From CAYTGR01 sp964437445 (lineage in GTDB: Bacteria > Chloroflexota > Anaerolineae > B4-G1 > SLSP01), in the NCBI GenBank assembly GCA_964437445.1, contig CAYTGR010000066.1, positions 1 through 19,964 of the forward strand: 19,964 nucleotides of DNA, given 5' to 3'. The notes beneath the pieces were generated by a model, which worked only from the letters and a program-made list of their open reading frames with translations, was not told the origin of the DNA and did no database searches. The translations under genes were made by a program, and so were the position numbers. This document shows, piece after piece, positions 5,587 to 13,425 of the stretch. How positions within the stretch are numbered: position 1 is the stretch's first letter; every line of letters begins with the position of its first letter.

Positions 5587-6791
5587 CTATTGATTGGGGG
5601 CGTTATCGTCATCCGGGACGATCTGGCCTGGCCCATGGCCGACGTGGCCCCCAAATCTTTGAGCCGCACCAGATAGTCGTGCAGTGCCGGCAGCTGCGCC
5701 TCGTAATCAAACCCGCGCCACCCCTCATCACCGCCGAGCGTGAAGACCGCCGCGCCGAGGACGTAATCGTCCTCCACCAGCTTGGAATCGTACCAGGCCA
5801 GCTCCCGCAGCCAGCGGGCGGGAAGTCCGCCGACCTTCTCCCCGGCCAGGAGCGGGTCCAGCCCGCACTCGGTGATCGCCAGCGGGATCACCTGGTCACG
5901 CGGGATCAGGAAGTCGCGGTAGAGATGGCGGTAGCGTCCCGCCAGGATACCGCGCTCTGCATCAGGGGCCGGCTGTCCCGGCAGCCCCACGCCCCAGCCG
6001 GAGCTCATCCGCGGCCAGTTATACTCGTGCAGGGCCAGGATATGCCCGCCGGCCTTCGCCTGGGTAAAGAAGCCACTTTCCACGATGGCCTGCCAGGTGG
6101 CCCATTCCGGGACGCCGGTGCTGTAAGAGAGCAGCGCCAGGCGAAAGCCGTTAGCCTCGGCGATGGTCATCGCCGCGCTGTAGAAACGGGCCAGCCAGAG
6201 ATGCCCCTCCACCGTGGGCGGGTTGACCTCATTGAGCACTTCCCAGTAATCTGCCACGTCGCGCTCGTTGGTCCACTGCGCCATGTGTTGCGCCATGACG
6301 TAACCGGCTACCTCCGCCGGATCCCCCTGGATCTCCACGTTTGCCAGTCCGTCCCAACGCCCAAGGGTGACAGTCGTGGGCGAAACCGACTTGATCTCGC
6401 GCAACAGGCCGAAACCGCCCAGGGCCTTGACCAGCGTGATGTGTGCTCCGGCTTCCGTGACGCCCTGCACAAACGGGAAAGCGTTGTTCGGCTTGATCGT
6501 GTGCAATCCCAGTTTGGAGGGCCGGTTGGGCAGGATCCATGGCTCCTCGGTGGCGGTTGGTTCTGGCGTCGCGGTGTCCGGTGGAGCGGTGGTCGATGCC
6601 GGTGTCGCGGTCGGCGTGGGGACCGGCCCGGTGGCGGTGGGGGAGGGCAGTTCGCCGGGGCCGGGCGCGATCCAGCCGCGCAACAGGTAGCCGAACAGGG
6701 CCGCGCCCCCCAGGCCGGCCGCCCATTGCAGAAACTCACGGCGGCTGAGCCGCCGCCGTGTCGGTGGAGAGCCCGGCTCAGGGCCGCTCAA
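5583..6791 (-). CDS. Tat-exported glycoside-hydrolase-like protein
   Basis: 402 aa. The N-terminus carries a twin-arginine signal, SRREFLQ at residues 16-22, followed by a hydrophobic helix (AAGLGGAALFGYLL). A Pro/Thr/Ala-rich linker at ~44-84 (PTATGPVPTPTATPAS-type) follows, then a catalytic-type TIM-barrel domain from ~90. YWEVLNEVNPP has Asn187-Glu188, like the acid/base Glu of clan-A glycosidases, and LAITECGLDP has Glu308, like the nucleophile after beta-7; ALHEYNWP (His255) lies between. This suggests an extracytoplasmic retaining glycosidase or a cellulase-superfamily relative; the substrate is unknown. The only start that keeps the Tat signal is TTG 6791, which overlaps the TGA of the DUF952 gene (TTGA), with GGGAG 8 nt upstream, so translation is probably coupled. 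Confidence 0.8.
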   Translation of the reverse strand: MSGPEPGSPPTRRRLSRREFLQWAAGLGGAALFGYLLRGWIAPGPGELPSPTATGPVPTPTATPASTTAPPDTATPEPTATEEPWILPNRPSKLGLHTIKPNNAFPFVQGVTEAGAHITLVKALGGFGLLREIKSVSPTTVTLGRWDGLANVEIQGDPAEVAGYVMAQHMAQWTNERDVADYWEVLNEVNPPTVEGHLWLARFYSAAMTIAEANGFRLALLSYSTGVPEWATWQAIVESGFFTQAKAGGHILALHEYNWPRMSSGWGVGLPGQPAPDAERGILAGRYRHLYRDFLIPRDQVIPLAITECGLDPLLAGEKVGGLPARWLRELAWYDSKLVEDDYVLGAAVFTLGGDEGWRGFDYEAQLPALHDYLVRLKDLGATSAMGQARSSRMTITPPINS

Positions 6792-7144
6792 GGGATGAAC
6801 TCCCGCAAAGCCGCTGGCAGGGCAAAGGTGCCGTCGGTTTGCGGCGGAAAATCTACCACCGCCACCACCGCCTCCGGGCTCAAGGGGCCGTAGAGATGGG
6901 GAAACAGTAACCCGGTATCATAGCAATCCTCGTAGCGCACCTCGTGGCGCAATCGCGCCGGGTCAATGACCAGCAAGACCAGCCCGGTCTGCCCCCGGTA
7001 AAGGCCGTTGGCGACCTCCACGACCTGCTCCGGCGTGGAACAATGAATAAACCCTTGCAGGTTGAGTGAATCAGCCCGGTATTCCCCCGTCCCTTGGGCG
7101 GCCTCCCAGTCGGAGCGGGATGTAATGTGAACGATGAAGCCCAT
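6788..7144 (-). CDS. DUF952 family protein
   Basis: 118-aa cytosolic protein with DUF952 hallmarks: LQGFIHCSTPEQV, VANGLYRG, LVLLVIDPARL, and LFPHLYGPLSPEAVVAV. The biochemical role of DUF952 is not settled. The open frame continues upstream to 7402, but that part encodes an Rhs remnant. ATG 7144 is chosen because AAGGAG lies 9 nt before it and an extended -10 promoter lies ~60 bp upstream inside the longer frame. Its stop overlaps the TTG start of the Tat-exported protein. Confidence 0.88.
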   Translation of the reverse strand: MGFIVHITSRSDWEAAQGTGEYRADSLNLQGFIHCSTPEQVVEVANGLYRGQTGLVLLVIDPARLRHEVRYEDCYDTGLLFPHLYGPLSPEAVVAVVDFPPQTDGTFALPAALREFIP

Positions 7145-7202
7145 GTCATACTCCTTGTAGTACCGGATGAGCCGTGTGAGTAGAAACTGCCGGCTACGCT
7201 TG

Positions 7203-7211
7203 ATTATAGCA
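7203..7211 (-). promoter_or_regulatory. Extended -10 promoter for the DUF952 gene
   Basis: The minus strand reads TGCTATAAT: a perfect TATAAT (7208-7203) preceded by the TGn extension. No good -35 lies at 17 nt, as is usual for extended -10 promoters. It lies ~60 bp before ATG 7144 and inside the longer open frame, which supports the shorter gene. Confidence 0.6.
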
Positions 7212-7285
7212 CAATGGCGAGCGAGGGGGTTATGCAGGAGCCGGCCCGGTTCCCTCGGATCGTCATCATCTACCCCCCGCGTGAC

Positions 7286-7462
7286 TTCCTCCTGCTGCCC
7301 GGTGAAGCGGCGGTTGATGGGGAAGGGGCCGCTGCTCCAGCGCGTCGCGCCGTAGGGTGTGTACCGCAGGCTACTCACCCTCGTCCCGGTAAGCCCCGTC
7401 ACCTGGGAGGCGCTGCCCAGATGGTCGCCGTGCAGGAAGGGCTTTCCCGCGTCCTCAGCGGC
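7286..7462 (-). pseudogene. Rhs/YD-repeat core remnant
   Basis: The minus-strand translation reads PFLHGDHLGSASQVTG, then LRYTPYGATRW and PFPINRRFTGQQEE. This is the hallmark end of an Rhs core (LHGDHLGS, YTPYG, RFTGQ). It is about 59 codons, preceded by an in-frame TAG and lacking the rest of the core and any toxin tip, so it is a relic. The frame runs on without a stop into the DUF952 gene. The same 21-bp DNA block (7318-7338) occurs in a second remnant at 19929-19949. Confidence 0.75.
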
Positions 7463-7496
7463 CTATGGGATGAAAATGGCTACGCCGGTGTAAGGC

Positions 7497-7754
7497 CTAA
7501 ACTTTGCGGCGGCGCCAGACCAGGAAGATGGCCACGGCGGCCACCAGCACCATGACCAGCCCCGCCCCCATGGCCCCGATCCCAAAGGTCAGAGCCGCCT
7601 GGGGATCGCTGCTGCCAAAGATGTCAATCTCAGCGCCGGGAATAAAACTGATCAGCGCGAACAGGGCGCCGGCAAACAGGCTGAACCCTCCCGGGCAACC
7701 GCACAACAGGAGGCCAATGACGGTCACTACAATCGCAGTTGTTCGCTTGTCCAT
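7497..7754 (-). CDS. Small membrane protein, unknown function
   Basis: 85 aa with two hydrophobic segments: TTAIVVTVIGLLLCGCPGGFSL and, after a short extracytoplasmic stretch with IPGAEIDIFGSSDPQ, MGAGLVMVLVAAVAIFLV. It ends in a positive WRRRKV tail. CGCPG near the end of the first helix resembles a lipobox-like Cys but lies within a membrane span. Start: ATG 7754 with GGGAGG 5 nt upstream; the longer frame to 7832 runs into a repeat array and has no Shine-Dalgarno. Function unknown. Confidence 0.75.
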   Translation of the reverse strand: MDKRTTAIVVTVIGLLLCGCPGGFSLFAGALFALISFIPGAEIDIFGSSDPQAALTFGIGAMGAGLVMVLVAAVAIFLVWRRRKV

Positions 7755-7788
7755 CTTCCCCTCCCTTGAAAATAGAAACCAGTTAAGG

Positions 7789-7842
7789 AGTGAGCAGAGA
7801 GCAGCCGGTAGCAGTGCCTGTTTCCTGCTCACCGCTCACTGA
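7789..7842. repeat. Degenerate heptamer array, GTGAGCA/CGCTCAC type
   Basis: A 7-base periodic stretch with units such as GTGAGCA and GAGAGCA on the left and the complement (TGCTCAC, CGCTCAC) on the right, so the two halves could pair. It lies between the small membrane protein and the molybdenum hydroxylase gene. The adjacent 7850-7905 holds a short palindrome (AGGCGCTTGAGCGCC) and no gene. Confidence 0.6.
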
Positions 7843-7908
7843 AAAGTTTGTAGTCAGGCGCTTGAGCGCCGTCTGAGCCGCGCTGAAGGACGTGCTTACG
7901 TGAGTGCC

Positions 7909-10290
7909 TTAGCGCCCTGCAATGCGCCGGACGCGGGCCCGGTCGGCCTTCGGCCAGAGCGGCTGACCCAGCAGGACGCGCTCCAACGTGGCGGGCGCGT
8001 CGCGCAGCCGGCGACCGGTGGCGTGCGCCACGGCGTTGAGCAACGCCGGCGCGGTCGGAATCATCACCGGCTCGGCCAGGTTTTTCGCGCCAAACGGCCC
8101 CGGCTCCCAATGCGTCTCCACAAAGTGCACCTGGACCTCCGGCACATCCAGCGCCGTCGGGATCAGGTATTCGTCGTAGTTGACCGTGCGCGGGTAGCCC
8201 TGCTCAAACGAAAATTCTTCCAGCAGCCCATAACCGATCCCCTGCGCCACGCCGCCGATCATCTGGCCGATAGCGCCCTGCGGGAAGAGCAGCCGGCCCC
8301 CGTCGTGCGCCGCCCAGACGCCGGTGACATCTACCTTGCCGGTCCCCATATCCACTGCCACTTCCACCACCTGCGCGCCGAAAGAGTAGGTGGCGTAAGG
8401 CGTTCCCTGGCCCCGATCCATGTCCCAGTGAATGGGCGGCATGTCCCAGCGCCCGGTGACGCTCAGCTCAATCCCCAACCGCCGGGCGTGATCTACCACG
8501 GCTTCAAACGTGACCGGCTCCTCACCCGGGCCGATGAAAGCTTCGCCGTCGCGGACCAGCTGCTCCGGTGTGCACTCCAGCAGGTCGGCGGCGGCTCCGT
8601 AGAGTAGCCGCCGCAGCTGCTCGGCCGCTACCCGCGCCGCGTTGCCCCCCAGGATAGAAGCCCGGCTGGCGACGGTCGGGCCGGAATCGCGCGAAAATTC
8701 GGTATCCGGGCGCGGCATCTGGATACGCTCTATGTTGACCCCTAACACTTCGGCGACTACCAGTGGGAAGACGGTGCGCGCACCCTGGCCGAAGTCGGTC
8801 AGGCCGGAGGTGAGCTCCAGCGTGTAATCCGGGTTGATGTGGAGCGTGCTGACGGCGTAATCGGCCCCTTCAGCGCCGAGGGAGGAGCCGTGGAAGGTGG
8901 CCGCGACGCCGATCCCGCGCCGGAGTTCGGCGGCGGCAGGTTGAGCGCTATAGGCGGCCCGTTTGCGATCCCAATCCGAGGCCTGCCGCACCCAACGCAG
9001 CGCCTCGCCCAGCCCCACCTGGAAATCCAGCCGGTTGCCGGTAGGCGCCCGATCGCCCTGCCGCAGCGCGTTCTGAAGCCGGAACTCCAGCGGATCCAGC
9101 CCCAGCCGCTCGGCCAGCTCATCCATGGCCCGCTCCAGGTTGGCCGCCGCGTCGGTGTTGCCGAAGCCCCGGAAGGCGCCGGCAAAAGCATTGTTGGTGT
9201 AGATGGCAAAGACATCCACCCAGGCGGCCTGATAACGATAGGGGCCGGTGGCGTGCATGGCCGCCCGCCAGCCCACAAACGGCGTCATGGAGGCGTAGGC
9301 GCCGTTGTCCATGTACATTTCCACCTGCGCGGCCGTCAGGGTCCCATCGCGCCGGGCGCCCAGTCGAATGTGGGCCCGCGACGCTTCCCGCTTGTAGGAG
9401 GCGACCATGGATTCCTCGCGGGTAATGATAAGCCGCACCGGGCGGTTGGTCTTGAGCGCTAAACACGCAGCCTGGGCCGCCGTCTCGTAATTGAGATCAT
9501 CTTTGCCCCCGAAGGCCCCGCCGACGAAACTCTCGATCACGCGCACCCGCTCGTGGGGCAGGCCCAAGACCTGGCTGAGGATGTTGCGGGTGGGGAACGG
9601 TGACTGGCTGTCGGCGTAGACGATCAGGCTGCCGTCGGGGGTCGGCAGCGCGACCGCGCCCTCCGGCTCAATATAGGCGTGCTCTTGATGGGGGGTTTGG
9701 TACCACTCATCCAGCACCACTTCGGCGGTCTCCAGCAGGGGGAGCGGGTCCGCGTTACGGACGATCAAGTGGGCGCAGAGATTGCCGCAGGGGGTCTCCT
9801 CCGGGTAGCGCCGGCCGCCGCGCGGGAGCTCTTGCCGGGCCGGGAAGACCTCACGCGGCCCGACGGTTGTCGCCCCCGGCCGGAAGGCGGCGTCCAGGTC
9901 GCCCACGACGGGCAATTCCTCCAATTCCAGGATGATCGCCCGCACGCCAGCCTCGGCGGCCTCCACTGTCTCCGCGGCGACGGCCGCAATGGCATCCCCC
10001 ACATAGCGCACCTTAAGGTGAGCCAGCACCTGGTTGTCGGGGATGGGATACCCGTAGGCCCCGTACTTCACAAAGTCGTCGGCGGTGATGACCGCGACGA
10101 CGCCCGGCACGGCGAGGGCCGGCCGTACATCCAGGCGGAGGATGCGGGCGTGGGGCACGGGACTGCGCAGCACTTTGGCGTGCAACATGTGCGGGAAGAA
10201 ATAGTCGCCAATGAACCGGGCGCGGCCGGTCACCTTTTCTTCGGCGTCCAAACGCCGGGCATGTTTGCCGATGTAGCGCGTTTCTTCCAA
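7909..10290 (-). CDS. Molybdenum hydroxylase, molybdopterin-binding subunit (xanthine dehydrogenase/CoxL family)
   Basis: 793-aa catalytic subunit of a molybdenum-containing hydroxylase that transfers water-derived oxygen to a substrate C-H. Numbered from the TTG start: N-terminal hammerhead domain (~4-130), AYIEPEG at 205-211, QSPFPTR, GGAFGGK at 257-263, FRGFGN at 373-378, FGQGART at 500-506, and GAKNLAEP at 734-741 whose Glu740 is the expected catalytic base. The family usually has GVGEPP there, so NLAEP is a variant. The substrate cannot be read from sequence; purine, aldehyde or aromatic N-heterocycle are all possible. Start: TTG 10290 has GGAGG 5 nt upstream. ATG 10302 in frame lacks a Shine-Dalgarno, since GGAGG lies after it. 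The electron-transfer subunit is encoded immediately upstream. Confidence 0.92.
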   Translation of the reverse strand: MEETRYIGKHARRLDAEEKVTGRARFIGDYFFPHMLHAKVLRSPVPHARILRLDVRPALAVPGVVAVITADDFVKYGAYGYPIPDNQVLAHLKVRYVGDAIAAVAAETVEAAEAGVRAIILELEELPVVGDLDAAFRPGATTVGPREVFPARQELPRGGRRYPEETPCGNLCAHLIVRNADPLPLLETAEVVLDEWYQTPHQEHAYIEPEGAVALPTPDGSLIVYADSQSPFPTRNILSQVLGLPHERVRVIESFVGGAFGGKDDLNYETAAQAACLALKTNRPVRLIITREESMVASYKREASRAHIRLGARRDGTLTAAQVEMYMDNGAYASMTPFVGWRAAMHATGPYRYQAAWVDVFAIYTNNAFAGAFRGFGNTDAAANLERAMDELAERLGLDPLEFRLQNALRQGDRAPTGNRLDFQVGLGEALRWVRQASDWDRKRAAYSAQPAAAELRRGIGVAATFHGSSLGAEGADYAVSTLHINPDYTLELTSGLTDFGQGARTVFPLVVAEVLGVNIERIQMPRPDTEFSRDSGPTVASRASILGGNAARVAAEQLRRLLYGAAADLLECTPEQLVRDGEAFIGPGEEPVTFEAVVDHARRLGIELSVTGRWDMPPIHWDMDRGQGTPYATYSFGAQVVEVAVDMGTGKVDVTGVWAAHDGGRLLFPQGAIGQMIGGVAQGIGYGLLEEFSFEQGYPRTVNYDEYLIPTALDVPEVQVHFVETHWEPGPFGAKNLAEPVMIPTAPALLNAVAHATGRRLRDAPATLERVLLGQPLWPKADRARVRRIAGR

Positions 10291-10364
10291 GGCTACCTCC
10301 ATTATTAAAATCGGTCCAGCAGTGAGTCGTGAGCAGTACGCGGTCAAAGGAGCAGGCGTGTCTG

Positions 10365-10413
10365 GCTCACTGCTCACCGCTCACTGCTTTCTGCTCACGG
10401 CTCTCTGCCGGCT
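10365..10413. repeat. Seven consecutive GCTCACT-type heptamers
   Basis: Seven 7-base units in strict register: GCTCACT, GCTCACC, GCTCACT, GCTTTCT, GCTCACG, GCTCTCT, GCCGGCT. Related units in the opposite sense (GTGAGTC, GTGAGCA) lie at 10322-10336. The array overlaps the stop codon and last codons of the FAD/FeS subunit gene (stop at 10395-10397), so it has probably altered that C-terminus. Confidence 0.75.
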
Positions 10414-11888
10414 ATGCCCTGCCCGCGCTCCTGGCCGCTCGTTTCCCCCCGGCGAATCCGCGCCGTCGCCTCAATCGCGTCCACGATCTGCTGGTAACCG
10501 GTGCAGCGACAAAGGTTACCGGCGATGGCAAACCGGATCTCCTCGCGCGTGGGTTCCAAATCGCGCTGCAACAGCGCCTCGGCCGAGAGCAGCATTCCCG
10601 GAATGCAATAGCCGCACTGGACCGCCCCGTGAGCAATGAACGCTTCCTGCAGATCGCTCAGGCTGCCGTCAGGCGCGCGCAGCCCCTCCACAGTGACGAC
10701 CTCACGGCCCTCGGCCTGATGGGCCAGCATCAGGCAGCTCAGCACCGGGGTCCCATCCAGCAGGACGGTGCAGGCACCGCACTCACCCCCGTTGCAACCC
10801 TCTTTCGCGCCCAGCATCCCTAAATACTCGCGCAACACCGTCAACAGGCTCAAGCCCACCGGGGCCTCCACCTGGACCGGCCGGCCGTTGAGCGTGAAGG
10901 CTATCGGCTGCGGCGTCCCCTCGTGGCGGACGCGCGGATGCGGGTACTCGGCTGCCGACGGAGTGTAAAGCGGCCGGTGATAGTGCACCGGCCGGTGTAC
11001 CCGGCCACTGAACCGGGCCGGCCAGGCGTCCACGGCGGAGGGCGGGGTGACTTCAAAGACCCGCTCCAGCGCCCGGCGGGTGAGAACGGCAATGACCGGC
11101 TCTTTGTAGGGCGTAGACCAGCGCCGCCCGGACTCGGTGACCATCACCTCGGCCATGCGCCGGCCGGCGGCGGCAAACAGCGCCGGCGAGGGGGGCTCGC
11201 CTACCAGCAGCTGCTCCACCTCAACGACGCGGCGGGTGTGGGGGATGGCCGCGCCGGGGACGAGCCGCGCTTCGGCGATGCGCCCGTCGGCCTCCAGCCG
11301 CCCCACGGCGCTGATGGAGAGCCGGGCGATGTTGAGCGCGTTGCGCCGTCCCAGCTTGATGAAGGTGCTGCGACCCGCCAGCGGCTTGAAGCGGAAGGCG
11401 GTAATCAGCTCGGCCGGGCGGAGCGCCGTCCGGCCGGGGCCGGTGATCAGGTCCACCACGGGGACGGTCCGGGCTCCCTCCGGCCCGACCAGCTCGGCCA
11501 CGGCGTCCAGCGCGATGAGCGCGGGCAGGCTATCGGCGGCCAGGGCCGCGTTGGCGACGTTGCCGCCAATCGTCCCCATGGCCCGCAACTGAACTGCGCC
11601 CGCCCCGGCAGCCATCTCCAGCAGGAGATAGGCCTGCTCGCGCAGCAGTTCGCTGGTCAGAATTTGCGCAAAGGAGACCCCGGCCCCCAAACAAATCTCC
11701 CCGTCCACCTGCTCAATCCGGTGCAGCTCGGGAATCCGCGAGATATCTACCAGCCGGTCTACCTCTATCTCCCCGGCGCGCAATTTGAGCATCAAATCGG
11801 TGCCGCCGCCGACCAGGCGAGCTCGCACGCCCGGTTCGCTCAGCAGGCGAACGGCCTCGGTCACAGTTTGAACACAACGGTATTCCAT
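10395..11888 (-). CDS. Molybdenum hydroxylase electron-transfer subunit, FAD-2Fe-2S fusion
   Basis: 497-aa fusion of a CoxM-like FAD domain (residues ~1-285; RLVGGGTDLM at 25-33 and MGTIGGNVANA at 104-114) and a CoxS-like ferredoxin domain (~325-480). The ferredoxin part has a plant-type cluster motif with Cys365, 370, 373 and 385, and a second cluster motif with Cys425/428 and Cys460/462 (QCGYC, CRCTGY). Both clusters look complete. It would pass electrons from the Mo centre to FAD and on to an acceptor. The order FAD then FeS is the reverse of the classic XdhA and eukaryotic XDH order. Start: ATG 11888 with GGAGGGAG 3 nt upstream. The frame extends further upstream but only through a heptamer repeat. 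About 100 bp separate it from the Mo subunit gene. Confidence 0.92.
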   Translation of the reverse strand: MEYRCVQTVTEAVRLLSEPGVRARLVGGGTDLMLKLRAGEIEVDRLVDISRIPELHRIEQVDGEICLGAGVSFAQILTSELLREQAYLLLEMAAGAGAVQLRAMGTIGGNVANAALAADSLPALIALDAVAELVGPEGARTVPVVDLITGPGRTALRPAELITAFRFKPLAGRSTFIKLGRRNALNIARLSISAVGRLEADGRIAEARLVPGAAIPHTRRVVEVEQLLVGEPPSPALFAAAGRRMAEVMVTESGRRWSTPYKEPVIAVLTRRALERVFEVTPPSAVDAWPARFSGRVHRPVHYHRPLYTPSAAEYPHPRVRHEGTPQPIAFTLNGRPVQVEAPVGLSLLTVLREYLGMLGAKEGCNGGECGACTVLLDGTPVLSCLMLAHQAEGREVVTVEGLRAPDGSLSDLQEAFIAHGAVQCGYCIPGMLLSAEALLQRDLEPTREEIRFAIAGNLCRCTGYQQIVDAIEATARIRRGETSGQERGQGIAGREP

Positions 11889-11965
11889 ATCTCCCTCCGA
11901 AAAGAAGGCCCTTTTGACTCTCCCATGAAAGCCGGATTTACAGAGGTCGCAGAATTGTGCAGGCA

Positions 11966-12021
11966 AATCCGAAATCCGAAATCCCGAATCCGAAATCCCG
12001 AATCCGAAATCCCGAATCCGA
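11966..12021. repeat. Eight consecutive AATCCGA/AATCCCG heptamers
   Basis: Eight 7-base units in perfect register, two AATCCGA followed by alternation of AATCCCG and AATCCGA. It lies between the molybdenum hydroxylase operon and kptA. Open frames here give meaningless Arg/Asp/Phe/Gly-rich translations. The flanking 12022-12105 holds no gene I can support. Confidence 0.85.
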
Positions 12022-12105
12022 AAATTAGTTCTGGCAGGCTTCCATGGGTGCGCATGATGGCGGACGGGGCCATCCTGCACGACTCCTGAAGCAGGTGCTC
12101 TTATG

Positions 12106-12693
12106 TTACACTTCGCCCGGCGTTTCTATGAACTCCGGCGGGATCGTTTCGCTCAGATAGATTTCCGGGATGGGATGGTAAAACGGAATGCCGGCCGCGT
12201 GGGCCTCGGCCGCACGGATGCGCAGAATCACGGGATCGGCTGCATGGCGGAGTCCAGTACTGCGCGCCAGTTCCGGCGTCGCCGAGAGGTGCACGTAACC
12301 ACGATCCATGGGATGCAATCCCTCCCGGCGGATGAGCACGGCCGCTTCCGGTGCTGTGCCGTGATAGAGTACCGCCGGCGGCACCGCCGGCTCGTAGGTC
12401 GGGCGAAGCGCGCTGTGACCGTAGAGCGCCCGGATGCGGTCCCCGACGATCTCGTAGCGCCGGCGTCCGGCCGTATTGACCACGGCCGCTACATCCGCGC
12501 GATTGGCCCACCGGAAGTTGGGTAGCCCGTGCAGGATGGTCATGACCTCGTCCAGGCTCGCGTAACCCTGCTCATCCAGCTTTAAAGGGAATTTGGCGGG
12601 CCGGTGGCGCAACAACAGGGCCAGGAACTTGCTCAAACGCTGCAACTGTCCCTGGGGGCGCACAGTCTCATGGGAATCAGCCGCCTCATCCAT
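12106..12693 (-). CDS. kptA: RNA 2'-phosphotransferase (KptA/Tpt1)
   Basis: 195-aa enzyme of the Tpt1/KptA family, which moves a 2'-phosphate from RNA to NAD+ and releases ADP-ribose 1''-2'' cyclic phosphate. Seen: LSKFLALLLRHRP near residues 20-32, LDEQGYASLDEVM, LPNFRWANRADVA, LYHGTAPEAAVLIRREGL, DRGYVHLSATPELA, and AHAAGIPFYHP. These match the Arg-His-Pro, YHGT, VHLS and NAD-binding blocks of the family, so it looks intact. The in-frame extension to 13095 is the shadow of the upstream gene; ATG 12693 is 5 nt after that gene's stop, with a weak AAAGAG. Bacterial KptA has no known obligatory tRNA-splicing substrate. Its pairing with a tRNA-modification gene points to tRNA repair or modification. 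Confidence 0.92.
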   Translation of the reverse strand: MDEAADSHETVRPQGQLQRLSKFLALLLRHRPAKFPLKLDEQGYASLDEVMTILHGLPNFRWANRADVAAVVNTAGRRRYEIVGDRIRALYGHSALRPTYEPAVPPAVLYHGTAPEAAVLIRREGLHPMDRGYVHLSATPELARSTGLRHAADPVILRIRAAEAHAAGIPFYHPIPEIYLSETIPPEFIETPGEV

Positions 12694-12698
12694 GCTCT

Positions 12699-13424
12699 TT
12701 AAAACCTCATTGCGGCCCGCGCCGCTCGCCATAGATTGGCCCGCGCCTGCGTCTGATCCCGGCCTAATGAGCGCAGGAAGCGCGCCAGCTGGGCCCGGCG
12801 GCCGTCCTGCCCGCGGGCGCATTCCAGTTCGGGGGGGACTTCCCAACCTCGGGCGCGGGCGTAACGCGCCAGCTCGGCCTCCGTCAGGTAGATGAGCGGG
12901 CGAATGGCCGTGAGCCGCCCGCCAAAGAAGGGACGGCGCGGCGGCAGCGTCTCTAAGTTGCCTGTCGTCAGCAAATTGAGCAGGGTCGTCACGGCGGCGT
13001 CGTCGGCGTGATGCCCAAACGCCACTTTGGCGCACCCCAGCCGGTCGGCGGCCAGGAAGAGCGCCTTGCGCCGGTTGAACGAGCAGCGAAAGCAATCCGG
13101 CGGCTGCGGCTCACCCGCCTTTAACTCCAACGGCACAATCTCGTAGGGGAGCCCCAGCGTTTGCAGCCACGGCTCCAGGAGCGGGCGGAGGTCCGGCAGC
13201 CCGACGGCCGAACCGTCCACGTGGACGGCCACCAGCTCAAACCGTAGCCCGTCCCCCAGCTCGCTGTTCTGCCAGCGGAGCAGCAATTCCAGCAACGCCC
13301 GGCTGTCTTTGCCGCCGGAAACGCCCACGGCCACCCGGTCGCCTGGCGCGAACAGGTCAAACTCCCGCGCGGCACGGGCCACTTCTTTGAGAAGGTAATA
13401 GGCAATCGCGTCAGGGGTACTCAT
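12699..13424 (-). CDS. ttcA: TtcA-like PP-loop ATPase, putative tRNA thiolation enzyme
   Basis: 241-aa PP-loop protein. SGGKDS at 36-41 is the ATP-pyrophosphatase loop. Cys111-Phe-Arg-Cys114 followed by SFNRRKALF, and FGHHADDA at 136-143, are signature blocks of the TtcA/TtuA class; Cys202 could be the third cluster ligand. TtcA makes 2-thiocytidine at tRNA position 32 using a 4Fe-4S cluster; the exact target here is inferred. ATG 13424 has no clear Shine-Dalgarno because a heptamer array begins 2 nt upstream of it. The neighbour is kptA, 5 nt downstream, so the two genes are probably co-transcribed. Confidence 0.82.
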   Translation of the reverse strand: MSTPDAIAYYLLKEVARAAREFDLFAPGDRVAVGVSGGKDSRALLELLLRWQNSELGDGLRFELVAVHVDGSAVGLPDLRPLLEPWLQTLGLPYEIVPLELKAGEPQPPDCFRCSFNRRKALFLAADRLGCAKVAFGHHADDAAVTTLLNLLTTGNLETLPPRRPFFGGRLTAIRPLIYLTEAELARYARARGWEVPPELECARGQDGRRAQLARFLRSLGRDQTQARANLWRAARAAMRF

Positions 13425-13425
13425 G

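Noticed and set aside
5580..6893. 437-codon plus-strand frame
   Set aside because: Antisense shadow of the Tat-exported protein and DUF952 genes; Arg/Gly/Gln-rich, no domain.
11966..12021. Regular repeats considered as a CRISPR array
   Set aside because: Units are contiguous 7-mers without spacers.
11889..12080. N-terminal extension of the FAD/FeS subunit
   Set aside because: It translates the heptamer repeat; a Shine-Dalgarno lies just before ATG 11888, where the FAD domain begins.
12694..13095. N-terminal extension of KptA by 134 residues
   Set aside because: It is the out-of-frame shadow of the TtcA-like gene; KptA motifs start after ATG 12693 and the family is ~180-200 aa.
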